DNA from: Alterirhizorhabdus sp964247265
GTDB taxonomy: Bacteria; Pseudomonadota; Alphaproteobacteria; Sphingomonadales; Sphingomonadaceae
NCBI GenBank assembly: GCA_964247265.1
Contig: CAXTTS010000025.1
Span: forward strand, 1 to 23,107
DNA: 23,107 bases
Direction: 5' to 3'
Shown: in pieces, positions 8,069 to 15,034 of the stretch
Layout: each line of letters starts with the position of its first letter
Numbering within the stretch: the stretch's first letter is position 1
Notes under the pieces: generated by a model
The model's input: only the letters and a program-made list of their open reading frames with translations
What the model was told of the DNA's origin: nothing
Database searches by the model: none
Position numbers and translations under genes: made by a program

Positions 8069-8791
8069 ATGGCACGTGTGGCGATCGTGACAGGTGGAAC
8101 CCGTGGCATCGGCGAGGCGGTGAGCATCGCGCTACGCGACGCGGGCGTGACCGTGGCGGCGAATTACGCCGGCAATGTCGATCGCGCACAAGCCTTTACG
8201 GAGCGAACGGGCATCAAGGCCTTTCAATGGGACGTGGCCGATTATGAAGCGTGCGCCGCCGGCGTGGAGGCGGTGGAGGCCGAACTCGGTCCAGTCGATA
8301 TCGTCGTGAACAATGCCGGCATCACCCGCGACGGCGTGCTCGCCAAGATGACGTCGAGCGACTGGAAGGATGTGATCGACACGAATCTGGGTGGCTGCTT
8401 CAACATGGTGAAGCCCACCTTCCCCGCCATGATGAAGCGCGGCTGGGGCCGGATCGTCAACATCGGATCGGTCAACGGCCAGTCGGGCCAATATGGACAG
8501 GTAAACTATGCCGCCGCCAAGTCGGGCATCCACGGCTTCACCAAGGCGCTGGCGCAGGAAGGCGCGAAGAAGGGCGTGACGGTGAACGCGATCGCGCCCG
8601 GCTATATCGATACCGACATGGTGGCGGCGGTGCCGGCCGAGGTGCTGAGCAAGATCGTGGCGAAGATACCGATAGGACGTCTGGGCCAGGCGGACGAGAT
8701 CGCCCGCGCCGTGGTGTTCCTGTGCGCCGAGGATGGCGGCTTCGTCACCGGTTCCACCTTGTCGGTGAATGGCGGCCAGCACATGTATTGA
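8069..8791 (+). CDS. phaB: Acetoacetyl-CoA reductase (PhaB-type short-chain dehydrogenase)
   Basis: PhaB reduces acetoacetyl-CoA to (R)-3-hydroxybutyryl-CoA with NADPH for polyhydroxyalkanoate synthesis. The 240-residue protein is a classical SDR: TGGTRGIG cofactor loop (residues 8-15), NNAG (81-84) and a Ser-Tyr-Lys catalytic set at S134, Y147 and K151. It is assigned to PhaB rather than FabG because of SVNGQSGQYGQVNYAAAKSG (134-153), HGFTKALAQEGA and GYIDTDMVAAVP (178-189), which are PhaB wording. A strong GGGAGAG precedes the ATG. No phaA, phaC or phasin gene is adjacent, so the other enzymes of the pathway must be encoded elsewhere. FabG-like activity remains possible. Confidence 0.9.
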   Translation: MARVAIVTGGTRGIGEAVSIALRDAGVTVAANYAGNVDRAQAFTERTGIKAFQWDVADYEACAAGVEAVEAELGPVDIVVNNAGITRDGVLAKMTSSDWKDVIDTNLGGCFNMVKPTFPAMMKRGWGRIVNIGSVNGQSGQYGQVNYAAAKSGIHGFTKALAQEGAKKGVTVNAIAPGYIDTDMVAAVPAEVLSKIVAKIPIGRLGQADEIARAVVFLCAEDGGFVTGSTLSVNGGQHMY

Positions 8792-8819
8792 GCCGTTCGG
8801 CCGCGGGCGGAGGGGCCGC

Positions 8820-9095
8820 ATGGCGGGGCCGGTGAAACGATCGGTGATGATCGCGGGTCACGCTACCTCGATCAGTCTGGAGCCGATATTCTGGGACGCG
8901 CTGGCGGTGGCCGCCCATGAGGAGGCGGTGCCGCTGAACGCGATCGTGGCGCGCATCGATGCCGGGCGGATCGAGGCGGCGCGGGCCTCCGCCGCCGAAC
9001 CTGCCAATCTGGCGAGTGCTGTGCGCGTGTGGCTGTTCGCGCGCTGCCAGCGTGCTTGCGCCGAGCGGAGCGCGGCTCAGCCGCAACGCTCCTGA
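8820..9095 (+). CDS. Ribbon-helix-helix domain protein (RHH_4 type), 91 aa
   Basis: A small soluble protein whose N-terminal half matches the RHH_4 family common in alphaproteobacteria: KRSVMIAGHATSISLEPIFW forms the beta strand and first helix, and EEAVPLNAIVARIDAGR the second helix. RHH proteins usually bind DNA as dimers, but the targets and the role of this subgroup are not known to me. The C-terminal part (about residues 60-91) is Ala/Arg-rich and ends without recognisable structure. The ATG at 8820 has GGAGGGG 5 bases upstream. It lies 28 bases after phaB and is probably co-transcribed with it. Confidence 0.78.
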   Translation: MAGPVKRSVMIAGHATSISLEPIFWDALAVAAHEEAVPLNAIVARIDAGRIEAARASAAEPANLASAVRVWLFARCQRACAERSAAQPQRS

Positions 9096-9142
9096 TCAGA
9101 ACATTCCCCTTTACCGACGCTCTCCTAAAGCCCGTTGACTCT

Positions 9143-9162
9143 GCGAACGCTTCTCAATAGCT
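9143..9162 (+). promoter_or_regulatory. Fur-box-like operator of the siderophore receptor gene
   Basis: The 20-mer TGCGAACGCTTCTCAATAGC lies 49 bases before the receptor ATG. It resembles the proteobacterial Fur box form TGC-AA--ATTCTCAATAGC. It matches the sequence before tonB (12512) at 16 of 20 positions and the one before the PepSY gene (17095) at 14 of 20. TATAAC at 9177-9182 could be the -10 element, so a bound repressor would cover the -35 region. Iron-dependent repression is inferred from the sequence and from the genes controlled. Confidence 0.75.
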
Positions 9163-9211
9163 GAGCAGCGTGCGCTATAACGCGTCGCAAGATCGCCTGA
9201 AGGGGGGCTGA

Positions 9212-11773
9212 ATGCCAGATTTCGACCGGGACGACGCTGCCGCGTCGCCGACTTTCCTTGCGCTGGCCTGCGTCGGCCTGATCGCCTCCGCCAGCCCGGC
9301 CTATGCCCAGAGCGCACCGGCCGCCGAAGCGGAAGGCCCGAAGCTCGGTGGCATGACCGTCACCGATACGGCCATCGTCGATGACGACTACAAGCCCGAG
9401 TTCAAGGAAAGCCCCAAGCAGGTGGCGCCGCTGCTCGATACGCCGCGCTCGGTCGTGGTGGTCGACAAGCAGGTCATCAAGGATACCGGATCGGCCACGC
9501 TCGTCGAGGCGCTGCGCACCGTTCCCGGCATCACCTTCGGCGCGGCCGAGGGTGGCAATCCGATCGGCGACCGGCCGTTCATCCGCGGCTTTGACAGCCA
9601 GGGATCGACCTTCCTCGACGGCGTGCGCGACATCGGCGCGCAGAGCCGCGAGGTGTTCGCGGTCGAGCAGATCCAGGTGGTGCGCGGGTCGGACAGCACG
9701 CTGGGCGGGCGTAGCGGCGCGGGCGGATCGATCAACATCGTATCGAAGATGCCGGAGAAGGAGACGTTCGTCGCCGCATCCGGCAGCTACGGCACCGACG
9801 ACTACAAGCGCATCACCGGCGACGTGAACTACCGCCTGAACGACATGGTGGCGGTGCGGATCAATGGCATGTGGCACGATCAGGACGTGGCCGGGCGCGA
9901 CGCCTTGTTCCAGAAAAGGTGGGGCATCGCACCCTCAGTCACCATCGGCGTGGACAGCCCGACGCGGCTGACCCTGATGTATTATCACCTGGATACTGAC
10001 GAGCTGCCGGACAGCGGCTTCCCCTACGCCACCATCGCCAGCGCGGCGACGACGAACGCGCCGGCCGGGTTCAGCTATTCCGAACCGGCGATCGGCAACT
10101 TCACCACGGCGAGCGGCGTGACCGGCCGGATCAGTCCCAAGAACTTCTACGGGTTGGTCGACCGCGATTTCCGCAAAACCAACGTGGACCAGTTCACCGT
10201 CCGCGCGCAGCATGATTTCGGCGGCGTCACCCTGCGCAACACGTCGCGCTACAGCGACACCAAGCAAGCCTATATCTACACCCAGCCGGATGACAGCCAG
10301 GGCGACGTGACCGGCCTGCCGAATGGCGGCCGCAATGTCTCCACTGGCGCGATCTTCAACCCGTACACAGCCGGCGGGCGCGTGTGGCGGCGGGCGAACA
10401 CCCGCTTCGGCGAGACGGAGTCGGTCATCAACCAGACTGATCTCTACGGGAAGTTCTCGACCGGATCGATCGAGCACAGCTTTGCCGTGGGCGGCGAGCT
10501 TTCCTATGAGCGGGCGCAGCGCGGCGCCTATGTGGTCAATGCCGGCACCAGCAACGCGGTCGGCCGCTGCACCGTGGCGCCGGGCACCGCGCCCTATAAT
10601 TGCACCGACCTGTTCAACCCGAACCCGGACGATCCGTGGGTCAATTATGTCGCCGGATCGACGACCCAGACCACACCGATCGTGCGCGGCGGGCTGGATA
10701 CGCAGACGATCAACAAGGCCAGCACGCGCGGCCTCTATGCGTTCGACAGCATCACGATCGTGCCGCAGCTGATCGTCAATCTGGGCATACGCTACGACGA
10801 TTTCCGCTCCTCCACGGCATTGCCGGTGGTGCTGGGCAACCGGCCGCAGGTGAAGCGGACGGACAGGCTCTGGAATTATCAGGCCGGCGCGATCTTCAAG
10901 CCGACCGAGAATACCAGCCTCTACGCGACCTATTCCACCGCCGCGACGCCGCCGAACAGCCTGATCGGCGAGGGGCAGGAGGGGAACGCCTTGCCGACCG
11001 TGACGGGTGCTACTCCGGCGGCGGTGGCGGCGGCTCTGGCCGCGGCGCAGGCGCAGGCGAACGACCTGCTGAAGGTGGAGAAGACCAAATCCTATGAAGT
11101 GGGCGCCAAGGCCGATCTGTTCGACAGCCGCCTGTCGCTGACCGCCGCCGCCTTCCGTACCGAGACCAAGAATGCCCGCGTCACCAGCGATCAGAATACC
11201 GTCGCCTTCGTCGGCGAGCGACGGATCAAGGGCGTGGAACTGGGCTTCAACGGCAACATCACCGAGGCGTGGAACATCTTCGGCGGCTATACCTATCTCG
11301 ATGCGAAGATTGTCGATGGCGGATCGACGATCCTGACGGCGGCGGCGGTGGGCGCGCAGGCCGCCAAGACTGTATCGGTCGCACCGGTGAACACCGGCCG
11401 CGAGTTCCCGCAGACGGCCAAGCACAGCTTCACCGTCTTCTCGAACTACAAGATCGTGCCCGGGCTGGAAGTGGGCGGCGGCGCGATCTATTCGAGCCGG
11501 GTGTTCGGCGGCTATGCCGACAATCGCTACGCCGTGCAGAATGCGGCGGGCGTGGTGACGGTGGTGCCGGCGACGGCGATCATCGCCCGTTCGGTGCCGA
11601 GCTACTGGCGCTTCGACGCACGCGCCGCGTACCGGATCAACGACCAGATCGATCTGGCGCTGAACGTGCAGAACGTGACGAACAAACGCTATTTCAGCGC
11701 GGCCTACACATCGCACTACGCGCTGCTGGCGCCGGGCCGGATGGGCTTCGTGACGCTGAACGTGAGATATTGA
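9212..11773 (+). CDS. TonB-dependent siderophore receptor (Fiu/PiuA-like outer-membrane receptor)
   Basis: An 853-residue outer-membrane receptor that imports ferric siderophore, probably of the catecholate type by its neighbours. A hydrophobic signal segment ends in ASPAYAQ (cleavage near residue 33). A TonB-box-like GGMTVTDTAIV follows at about 46-56. The plug domain runs from about 70 to 195 (LLDTPRSVVVVDKQVI, LVEALRTVPGITFGAAEGGN, IRGFDSQGSTFLDGVRD, IQVVRGSDSTLGGRSGAGGS). The rest is a beta barrel ending in RMGFVTLNVRY with the terminal aromatic residue typical of these proteins. One probable extracellular loop carries two cysteines (GRCTVAPGTAPYNC, codons at about 10560-10605). The start is fixed: GAAGGGGGG precedes the ATG and an in-frame TGA is directly upstream. 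The N-region before the hydrophobic core is unusually acidic (MPDFDRDD). The Sel1 gene follows after 4 bases. Confidence 0.92.
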   Translation: MPDFDRDDAAASPTFLALACVGLIASASPAYAQSAPAAEAEGPKLGGMTVTDTAIVDDDYKPEFKESPKQVAPLLDTPRSVVVVDKQVIKDTGSATLVEALRTVPGITFGAAEGGNPIGDRPFIRGFDSQGSTFLDGVRDIGAQSREVFAVEQIQVVRGSDSTLGGRSGAGGSINIVSKMPEKETFVAASGSYGTDDYKRITGDVNYRLNDMVAVRINGMWHDQDVAGRDALFQKRWGIAPSVTIGVDSPTRLTLMYYHLDTDELPDSGFPYATIASAATTNAPAGFSYSEPAIGNFTTASGVTGRISPKNFYGLVDRDFRKTNVDQFTVRAQHDFGGVTLRNTSRYSDTKQAYIYTQPDDSQGDVTGLPNGGRNVSTGAIFNPYTAGGRVWRRANTRFGETESVINQTDLYGKFSTGSIEHSFAVGGELSYERAQRGAYVVNAGTSNAVGRCTVAPGTAPYNCTDLFNPNPDDPWVNYVAGSTTQTTPIVRGGLDTQTINKASTRGLYAFDSITIVPQLIVNLGIRYDDFRSSTALPVVLGNRPQVKRTDRLWNYQAGAIFKPTENTSLYATYSTAATPPNSLIGEGQEGNALPTVTGATPAAVAAALAAAQAQANDLLKVEKTKSYEVGAKADLFDSRLSLTAAAFRTETKNARVTSDQNTVAFVGERRIKGVELGFNGNITEAWNIFGGYTYLDAKIVDGGSTILTAAAVGAQAAKTVSVAPVNTGREFPQTAKHSFTVFSNYKIVPGLEVGGGAIYSSRVFGGYADNRYAVQNAAGVVTVVPATAIIARSVPSYWRFDARAAYRINDQIDLALNVQNVTNKRYFSAAYTSHYALLAPGRMGFVTLNVRY

Positions 11774-11777
11774 TGCG

Positions 11778-12530
11778 ATGACCGACCCTTCGCTCGCGGC
11801 CTTGCAGGCGCTGAGCGCGGACGAACTCGCCGCCCGCCTCTCCGGTTCGCCGGAGGAGCGGGCGGCGCTCGTGCACGCGGCGGCGGAGGCGGGCGTGGCA
11901 GAGGCGCAGGCGGTGTGGGCGCAGATGCTGCTCGACGGGCGGGAGGTGGCCGCCGATCCGCGCGCGGCGTTCGGCTGGTTCGTGCGCGCGGCGCGGCAGG
12001 GCCATACGATGGCGATCAACATGGTCGGGCGCTGCTACGATCTCGGCTGGGGCACGGCGGTGGACAAGGCGCAGGCTGCCTTGTGGTTCAAGGCCGCGGC
12101 CGATCGCGGGCTGGAATGGGGCCTTTACAATTATGCCACCGCGCTCGCTCTGGGGGCTGGCGTGGCGGAGGATCGCCCGCAGGCGCTCGCCCTGTTCGAG
12201 CGGGCGGCGGCGATGGGGAATGCCAAGGCGATGAACTTCGTCGGCAGCTTCCATGAGGATGGCTGGGTGGTGCCGCGCGATCTGTCGCAGGCGGCCGCAC
12301 ATTATGCGCGGGCGGCCGAGGGCGGCGATTTCCGCGGGCAGTTCAACCATGCGCGGATGCTGATCGCGGCGGGGCGGACCGACGAGGCGATCAGCTGGCT
12401 GCGGCGGGTGCCCGAGACGGCTACGAACGCATTCCAGGCCAAGGTGACGGGGTGGCTGGCGTCATCGTCCGATGCTCGGCTGCGCGCTGCGGGAACATCG
12501 CTCGCGAATCTTGCGATTGCCTCTCAATAG
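11778..12530 (+). CDS. Sel1-like TPR-repeat protein, 250 aa
   Basis: A soluble helical-repeat protein made of about four Sel1 repeats of roughly 36 residues between residues 42 and 185. The repeats are recognisable by the recurring A-x-x-W/Y-F-x-x-A-A-x-x-G pattern: FGWFVRAARQGHTMA, ALWFKAAADRGLEWG, LALFERAAAMGNAKAM and AAHYARAAEGGDFRG. No signal peptide is present, so it should be cytoplasmic. Sel1 repeats act as protein-binding scaffolds. A Sel1-repeat gene is also found with piuC and piuA in Pseudomonas aeruginosa (PA4514-PA4516), so linkage to iron uptake is conserved, but no function is established that I know of. It overlaps the receptor transcript (4-base gap). Its stop codon TAG lies inside the Fur-box-like sequence of the next gene. 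Confidence 0.85.
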   Translation: MTDPSLAALQALSADELAARLSGSPEERAALVHAAAEAGVAEAQAVWAQMLLDGREVAADPRAAFGWFVRAARQGHTMAINMVGRCYDLGWGTAVDKAQAALWFKAAADRGLEWGLYNYATALALGAGVAEDRPQALALFERAAAMGNAKAMNFVGSFHEDGWVVPRDLSQAAAHYARAAEGGDFRGQFNHARMLIAAGRTDEAISWLRRVPETATNAFQAKVTGWLASSSDARLRAAGTSLANLAIASQ

Positions 12531-12531
12531 T
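12512..12531 (+). promoter_or_regulatory. Fur-box-like operator of tonB, overlapping the Sel1 stop codon
   Basis: TGCGATTGCCTCTCAATAGT ends 37 bases before the tonB ATG. It agrees with the operator before the receptor at 16 of 20 positions. The TAG stop of the Sel1 gene (12528-12530) is part of the box. This implies a separate iron-controlled promoter for tonB and the hydroxylase gene, in addition to read-through from the receptor transcript. Confidence 0.7.
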
Positions 12532-12568
12532 CTTTGCGGTACGCCTCGCGCACCAAAGGGAGACGGGG

Positions 12569-13324
12569 ATGCGGGCGGCATTTGCTCTGGATCAGCGATC
12601 GAGTGGAAGCGAGGCGGACTTCCGCGCCAGCTTTCCCGAACCGGCAGCGCACGAGCCCGTGGCCTTCGTACCGCCGCCCGCTCCCTCGCCCTACGGCACC
12701 GCAGCCGGGCCGAACTGGAGTGCGATCGTCACCGTGCTCGCGGTGCATGTGCTGCTGCTGATCGCGCTGGTGAAGTTCGACGTCATTGAGGTCGGCAAGA
12801 AGGCGCCGCCGCCCCTGGTGGTCGATCTGCTGGGCAATACGCCCACGCCGCCGCCGGTGCCCACCGATCCGAAGCCCGAGGTGGCGCCGGTGAAGCCGGT
12901 CACGCCGCGGATCGTCGCGCCGCCGGCGCTGGTGCAGACGCCGGCCCCGCCGCCGCAGGTGGCGATCGTCGCCGAGGCACCGCCACCGCAGGCCGTGATC
13001 GTCGTGCCGTCGGCGCCCAAGGCGGCGCCGGTGTCCGCGCCGGTGTCGGTCGACCTGTCGACGAAGATGGTCGCGGGCAAGCCGCCGCGCTATCCGACCG
13101 AATCGCGCCGGGCGAAGGAGCAGGGGACGGTGGTGCTGCGTCTGCTGCTGGGCGTCGACGGCAGCGTGGCCGAGATCGCGCTGGCGCATAGCAGCGGCTT
13201 CGACCGGCTCGACAAGGCGGCGCTGGATGCGGTGAAGCATTGGCGCTGGTCGCCGACGATGCAGGCCGGGCAGGCGATGCAGGTGCGCGGCACGGTGGAG
13301 ATCCCGTTCGTGCTGCAAGGCTGA
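12569..13324 (+). CDS. tonB: TonB family energy-transducing protein, 251 aa
   Basis: TonB couples the proton gradient harvested by ExbB-ExbD to outer-membrane receptors. The protein has an approximately 48-residue cytoplasmic N-terminus and one membrane segment at about 50-68 (WSAIVTVLAVHVLLLIALV). A long Pro/Ala/Val-rich periplasmic spanner follows at about 78-165 with repeated P-P and K-P pairs (PTPPPVPTDPKPEVAPVKP). The TonB_C domain is at about 170-250 (PPRYPTESRRAKEQGTVVL, DGSVAEIALAHSSGFDRLD, AVKHWRWSP). The ATG at 12569 has AAGGGAG 5-6 bases upstream; the frame is open further up but only into the Sel1 coding region. No exbB or exbD is present in the window, so it must use copies elsewhere. 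Position after the receptor suggests a dedicated TonB. Confidence 0.9.
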   Translation: MRAAFALDQRSSGSEADFRASFPEPAAHEPVAFVPPPAPSPYGTAAGPNWSAIVTVLAVHVLLLIALVKFDVIEVGKKAPPPLVVDLLGNTPTPPPVPTDPKPEVAPVKPVTPRIVAPPALVQTPAPPPQVAIVAEAPPPQAVIVVPSAPKAAPVSAPVSVDLSTKMVAGKPPRYPTESRRAKEQGTVVLRLLLGVDGSVAEIALAHSSGFDRLDKAALDAVKHWRWSPTMQAGQAMQVRGTVEIPFVLQG

Positions 13325-13340
13325 GCGCGGCCCGACCCGC

Positions 13341-14024
13341 ATGATGCTGGCCATTCCCGACGTGCTGGACGCCGCCGGCTTGGCGCGCGTGCGCGGGCTG
13401 ATAGACGCGGCCGAGTGGATCGACGGCAAGGCGACCGCCGGGCATCAATCGGCATTGGCCAAGCGCAACCGGCAATTGCCCGAAGGATCGGCGGCGGGGC
13501 GCGAGGCGGGCGGGATCATCCTCGACGCGCTCGGCCGGTCGGCGCTGTTCGTGGCGGCGGCGCTGCCGCTGAAGGTGTTTCCGCCGCTGTTCAACCGCTA
13601 TGCGGGCGGCGACACGTTCGGCACCCATGTCGACAATGCGGTGCGCATCCTGCGCGGCAGCGATTTCCGCGTTCGCAGCGATCTGTCCGCGACCCTGTTC
13701 CTGGCCGATCCCGGCGATTATGACGGCGGCGAGCTGGTGGTGGAGGATCATTTCGGCACCCAATCGGTAAAGCTGCCGGCGGGGCACATGCTGCTCTATC
13801 CCGCCTCCAGCCTGCACCGGGTGGAGCCGGTGACGCGGGGCACCCGCACCGCCTCCTTCTTCTGGATACAGAGCATGGTGCGCGACGATGATGCGCGGCG
13901 GACCCTGTTCGATCTCGACCAGGCGATCCAGGCGATCGCGGTGGATCGCGGGCAGGATGATCCCGCGATGATCCGGCTGACCGGCGTGTACCACAATCTG
14001 CTGCGGCGTTGGGCGGACTGCTGA
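13341..14024 (+). CDS. piuC: PKHD-type Fe(II)/2-oxoglutarate-dependent hydroxylase (PiuC/YbiX family)
   Basis: The 227-residue protein belongs to the PiuC/YbiX family, which accompanies Fiu/PiuA siderophore receptors in many proteobacteria. Fold residues are visible: the HxD iron ligands in FGTHVDNAVR (H96, D98), the distal histidine in LHRVEPVTRGTR (H159), and R169, which should bind 2-oxoglutarate. The family start (VLDAAGLARVRGLIDAAEWIDGK) and the GHQSALAKRN segment also fit. The substrate is unknown; a siderophore-processing or modification role has been proposed for the family from its gene context. It is cytoplasmic, lies 16 bases after tonB and is probably in the same transcript. It converges on the ApbE gene with only 9 bases between the two stop codons. 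Confidence 0.9.
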   Translation: MMLAIPDVLDAAGLARVRGLIDAAEWIDGKATAGHQSALAKRNRQLPEGSAAGREAGGIILDALGRSALFVAAALPLKVFPPLFNRYAGGDTFGTHVDNAVRILRGSDFRVRSDLSATLFLADPGDYDGGELVVEDHFGTQSVKLPAGHMLLYPASSLHRVEPVTRGTRTASFFWIQSMVRDDDARRTLFDLDQAIQAIAVDRGQDDPAMIRLTGVYHNLLRRWADC

Positions 14025-14033
14025 TCCGGCGCG

Positions 14034-14966
14034 TCAATCCAGCATCGGGGCGAAGGCCGGGGTGAGATGCTCGGCGTGATGCTCGCCGGCGCGCTCGACG
14101 ATCAGGGCCGCGATGGCGTGGCTCGTGGCGAGTTCCAGCGCCGGCTGCACCCCCAGCACGAGCAGCGCCGTGGCCCAGGCGTCGGCCATCATGCATTCCG
14201 CATGCAGCACCGTAACGGAGGCGATGCGGTTGGCGACGGGGTGGCCGGTGCGCGGATCGATGCTGTGCGCGTGGCGGCGGCCGCCTGCCTCGAACCAGCG
14301 GCGATAATCGCCCGAGGTGGCGATCGACAGGCCGTGCAGCGCGACGCGGGTCTCCGGCAGCGCGGCGCCGGGCGGCCGTTCGACCGCGACCCACCAGGGT
14401 TGACCATCCGGCTTGACGCCGCCGCCGCGCAACTCGCCGCCGATCTCGACGAGCGCATGGGTGAGGCCACGTTCAGCGAGGATGACGGCGAGGCGATCGA
14501 CGGCATGGCCCTTGGCGATGCCGGAGAGATCCAGTCTAGCGCCGCCGGGCTGGCGGGCGCGGCGGGCGGGGCGATCGATCGTCAGGCGGTGCCAGCCGGT
14601 GCCCGCGCGCGCGTCGGCGATTTCGGCGGCGGAGGGCGAGGCGGAGCGGCAGGGGGCGGGGCCGAAGCCCCACAGATCGACGAGCGCGCCGGCGGTGGGA
14701 TCGAAGGCACCGTCGCTCGCCTCCGCCAAGGCCAGGCCAGCCTGGAGGACGTGGAAGAAGCCCGGCGACAGCGATTGCCAGCGACCGGCCGGCGCGCGGT
14801 TGAACCGGCTGATCTCCGACCCGGCCTCCCAGGGGCTCATCGCCGCGACCACCGCATCGAGTTCCGCCACCAGCGCGGCGTGGACGGGGGCGGGATCGAA
14901 ACCGGCGGGCGCGACGAAGCGGACGCTCCAGCTGGTGCCCATCGTCTCGCCCGCGAGTGCGACCAC
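14034..14966 (-). CDS. apbE: FAD:protein FMN transferase (ApbE)
   Basis: ApbE transfers FMN from FAD to a Ser/Thr of target proteins carrying a D-x-x-(S/T)-G-A-(S/T) motif. Family motifs are clear: GETMGTSWSV near the N-terminus, SPWEAGSEISRFNR, LDLSGIAKGHAVD, ALVEIGGELRGGG, ATSGDYRR, HSIDPRTGHPV, and MMADAWATALLVLG (the Mg/FAD site). No signal peptide or lipobox is seen, though most Gram-negative ApbE proteins that modify exported targets are themselves exported. The start is uncertain: GTG at 14966 is the first standard start in frame. However, the frame stays open and codon-like back to the DUF4198 stop, where a CTG at 15038 would overlap it as CTGA. It is the last gene of the PepSY-DUF2271-DUF4198-apbE operon; the DUF2271 product is the obvious target. 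Confidence 0.9.
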   Translation of the reverse strand: MVALAGETMGTSWSVRFVAPAGFDPAPVHAALVAELDAVVAAMSPWEAGSEISRFNRAPAGRWQSLSPGFFHVLQAGLALAEASDGAFDPTAGALVDLWGFGPAPCRSASPSAAEIADARAGTGWHRLTIDRPARRARQPGGARLDLSGIAKGHAVDRLAVILAERGLTHALVEIGGELRGGGVKPDGQPWWVAVERPPGAALPETRVALHGLSIATSGDYRRWFEAGGRRHAHSIDPRTGHPVANRIASVTVLHAECMMADAWATALLVLGVQPALELATSHAIAALIVERAGEHHAEHLTPAFAPMLD

Positions 14967-14992
14967 GCTGCCGTGCGGACGACCGGTGAGCG

Positions 14993-15014
14993 CCGCCGGC
15001 GAGAGCGCCGGCGG
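14993..15014 (-). other. Hairpin between the DUF4198 and apbE genes
   Basis: A perfect 8-bp inverted repeat (CCGCCGGC / GCCGGCGG) with a 6-base loop lies in the 68 bases between the DUF4198 stop and the first standard apbE start. It could tune apbE expression, or simply be GC-rich coding sequence if apbE starts upstream. Confidence 0.35.
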
Positions 15015-15034
15015 GATGGCGATGCGCGGGCCGC

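Noticed and set aside
8069..8791. Annotation of the SDR gene as FabG (3-oxoacyl-ACP reductase)
   Set aside because: The SVNGQSGQYGQVNY and GYIDTDMVAAVP segments are PhaB-type, and no fatty-acid synthesis genes are adjacent; FabG remains only a fallback.
9136..9141. TTGACT as the -35 box of the receptor promoter
   Set aside because: No acceptable -10 box lies 16-18 bases downstream; TATAAC at 9177 is 35 bases away, so the hexamer is probably chance.
9935..12022. A 695-codon open frame on the minus strand across the receptor and Sel1 genes
   Set aside because: Mirror of the receptor reading frame in GC-rich DNA; low-complexity Arg/Ala/Gly content and no ribosome site or domain.
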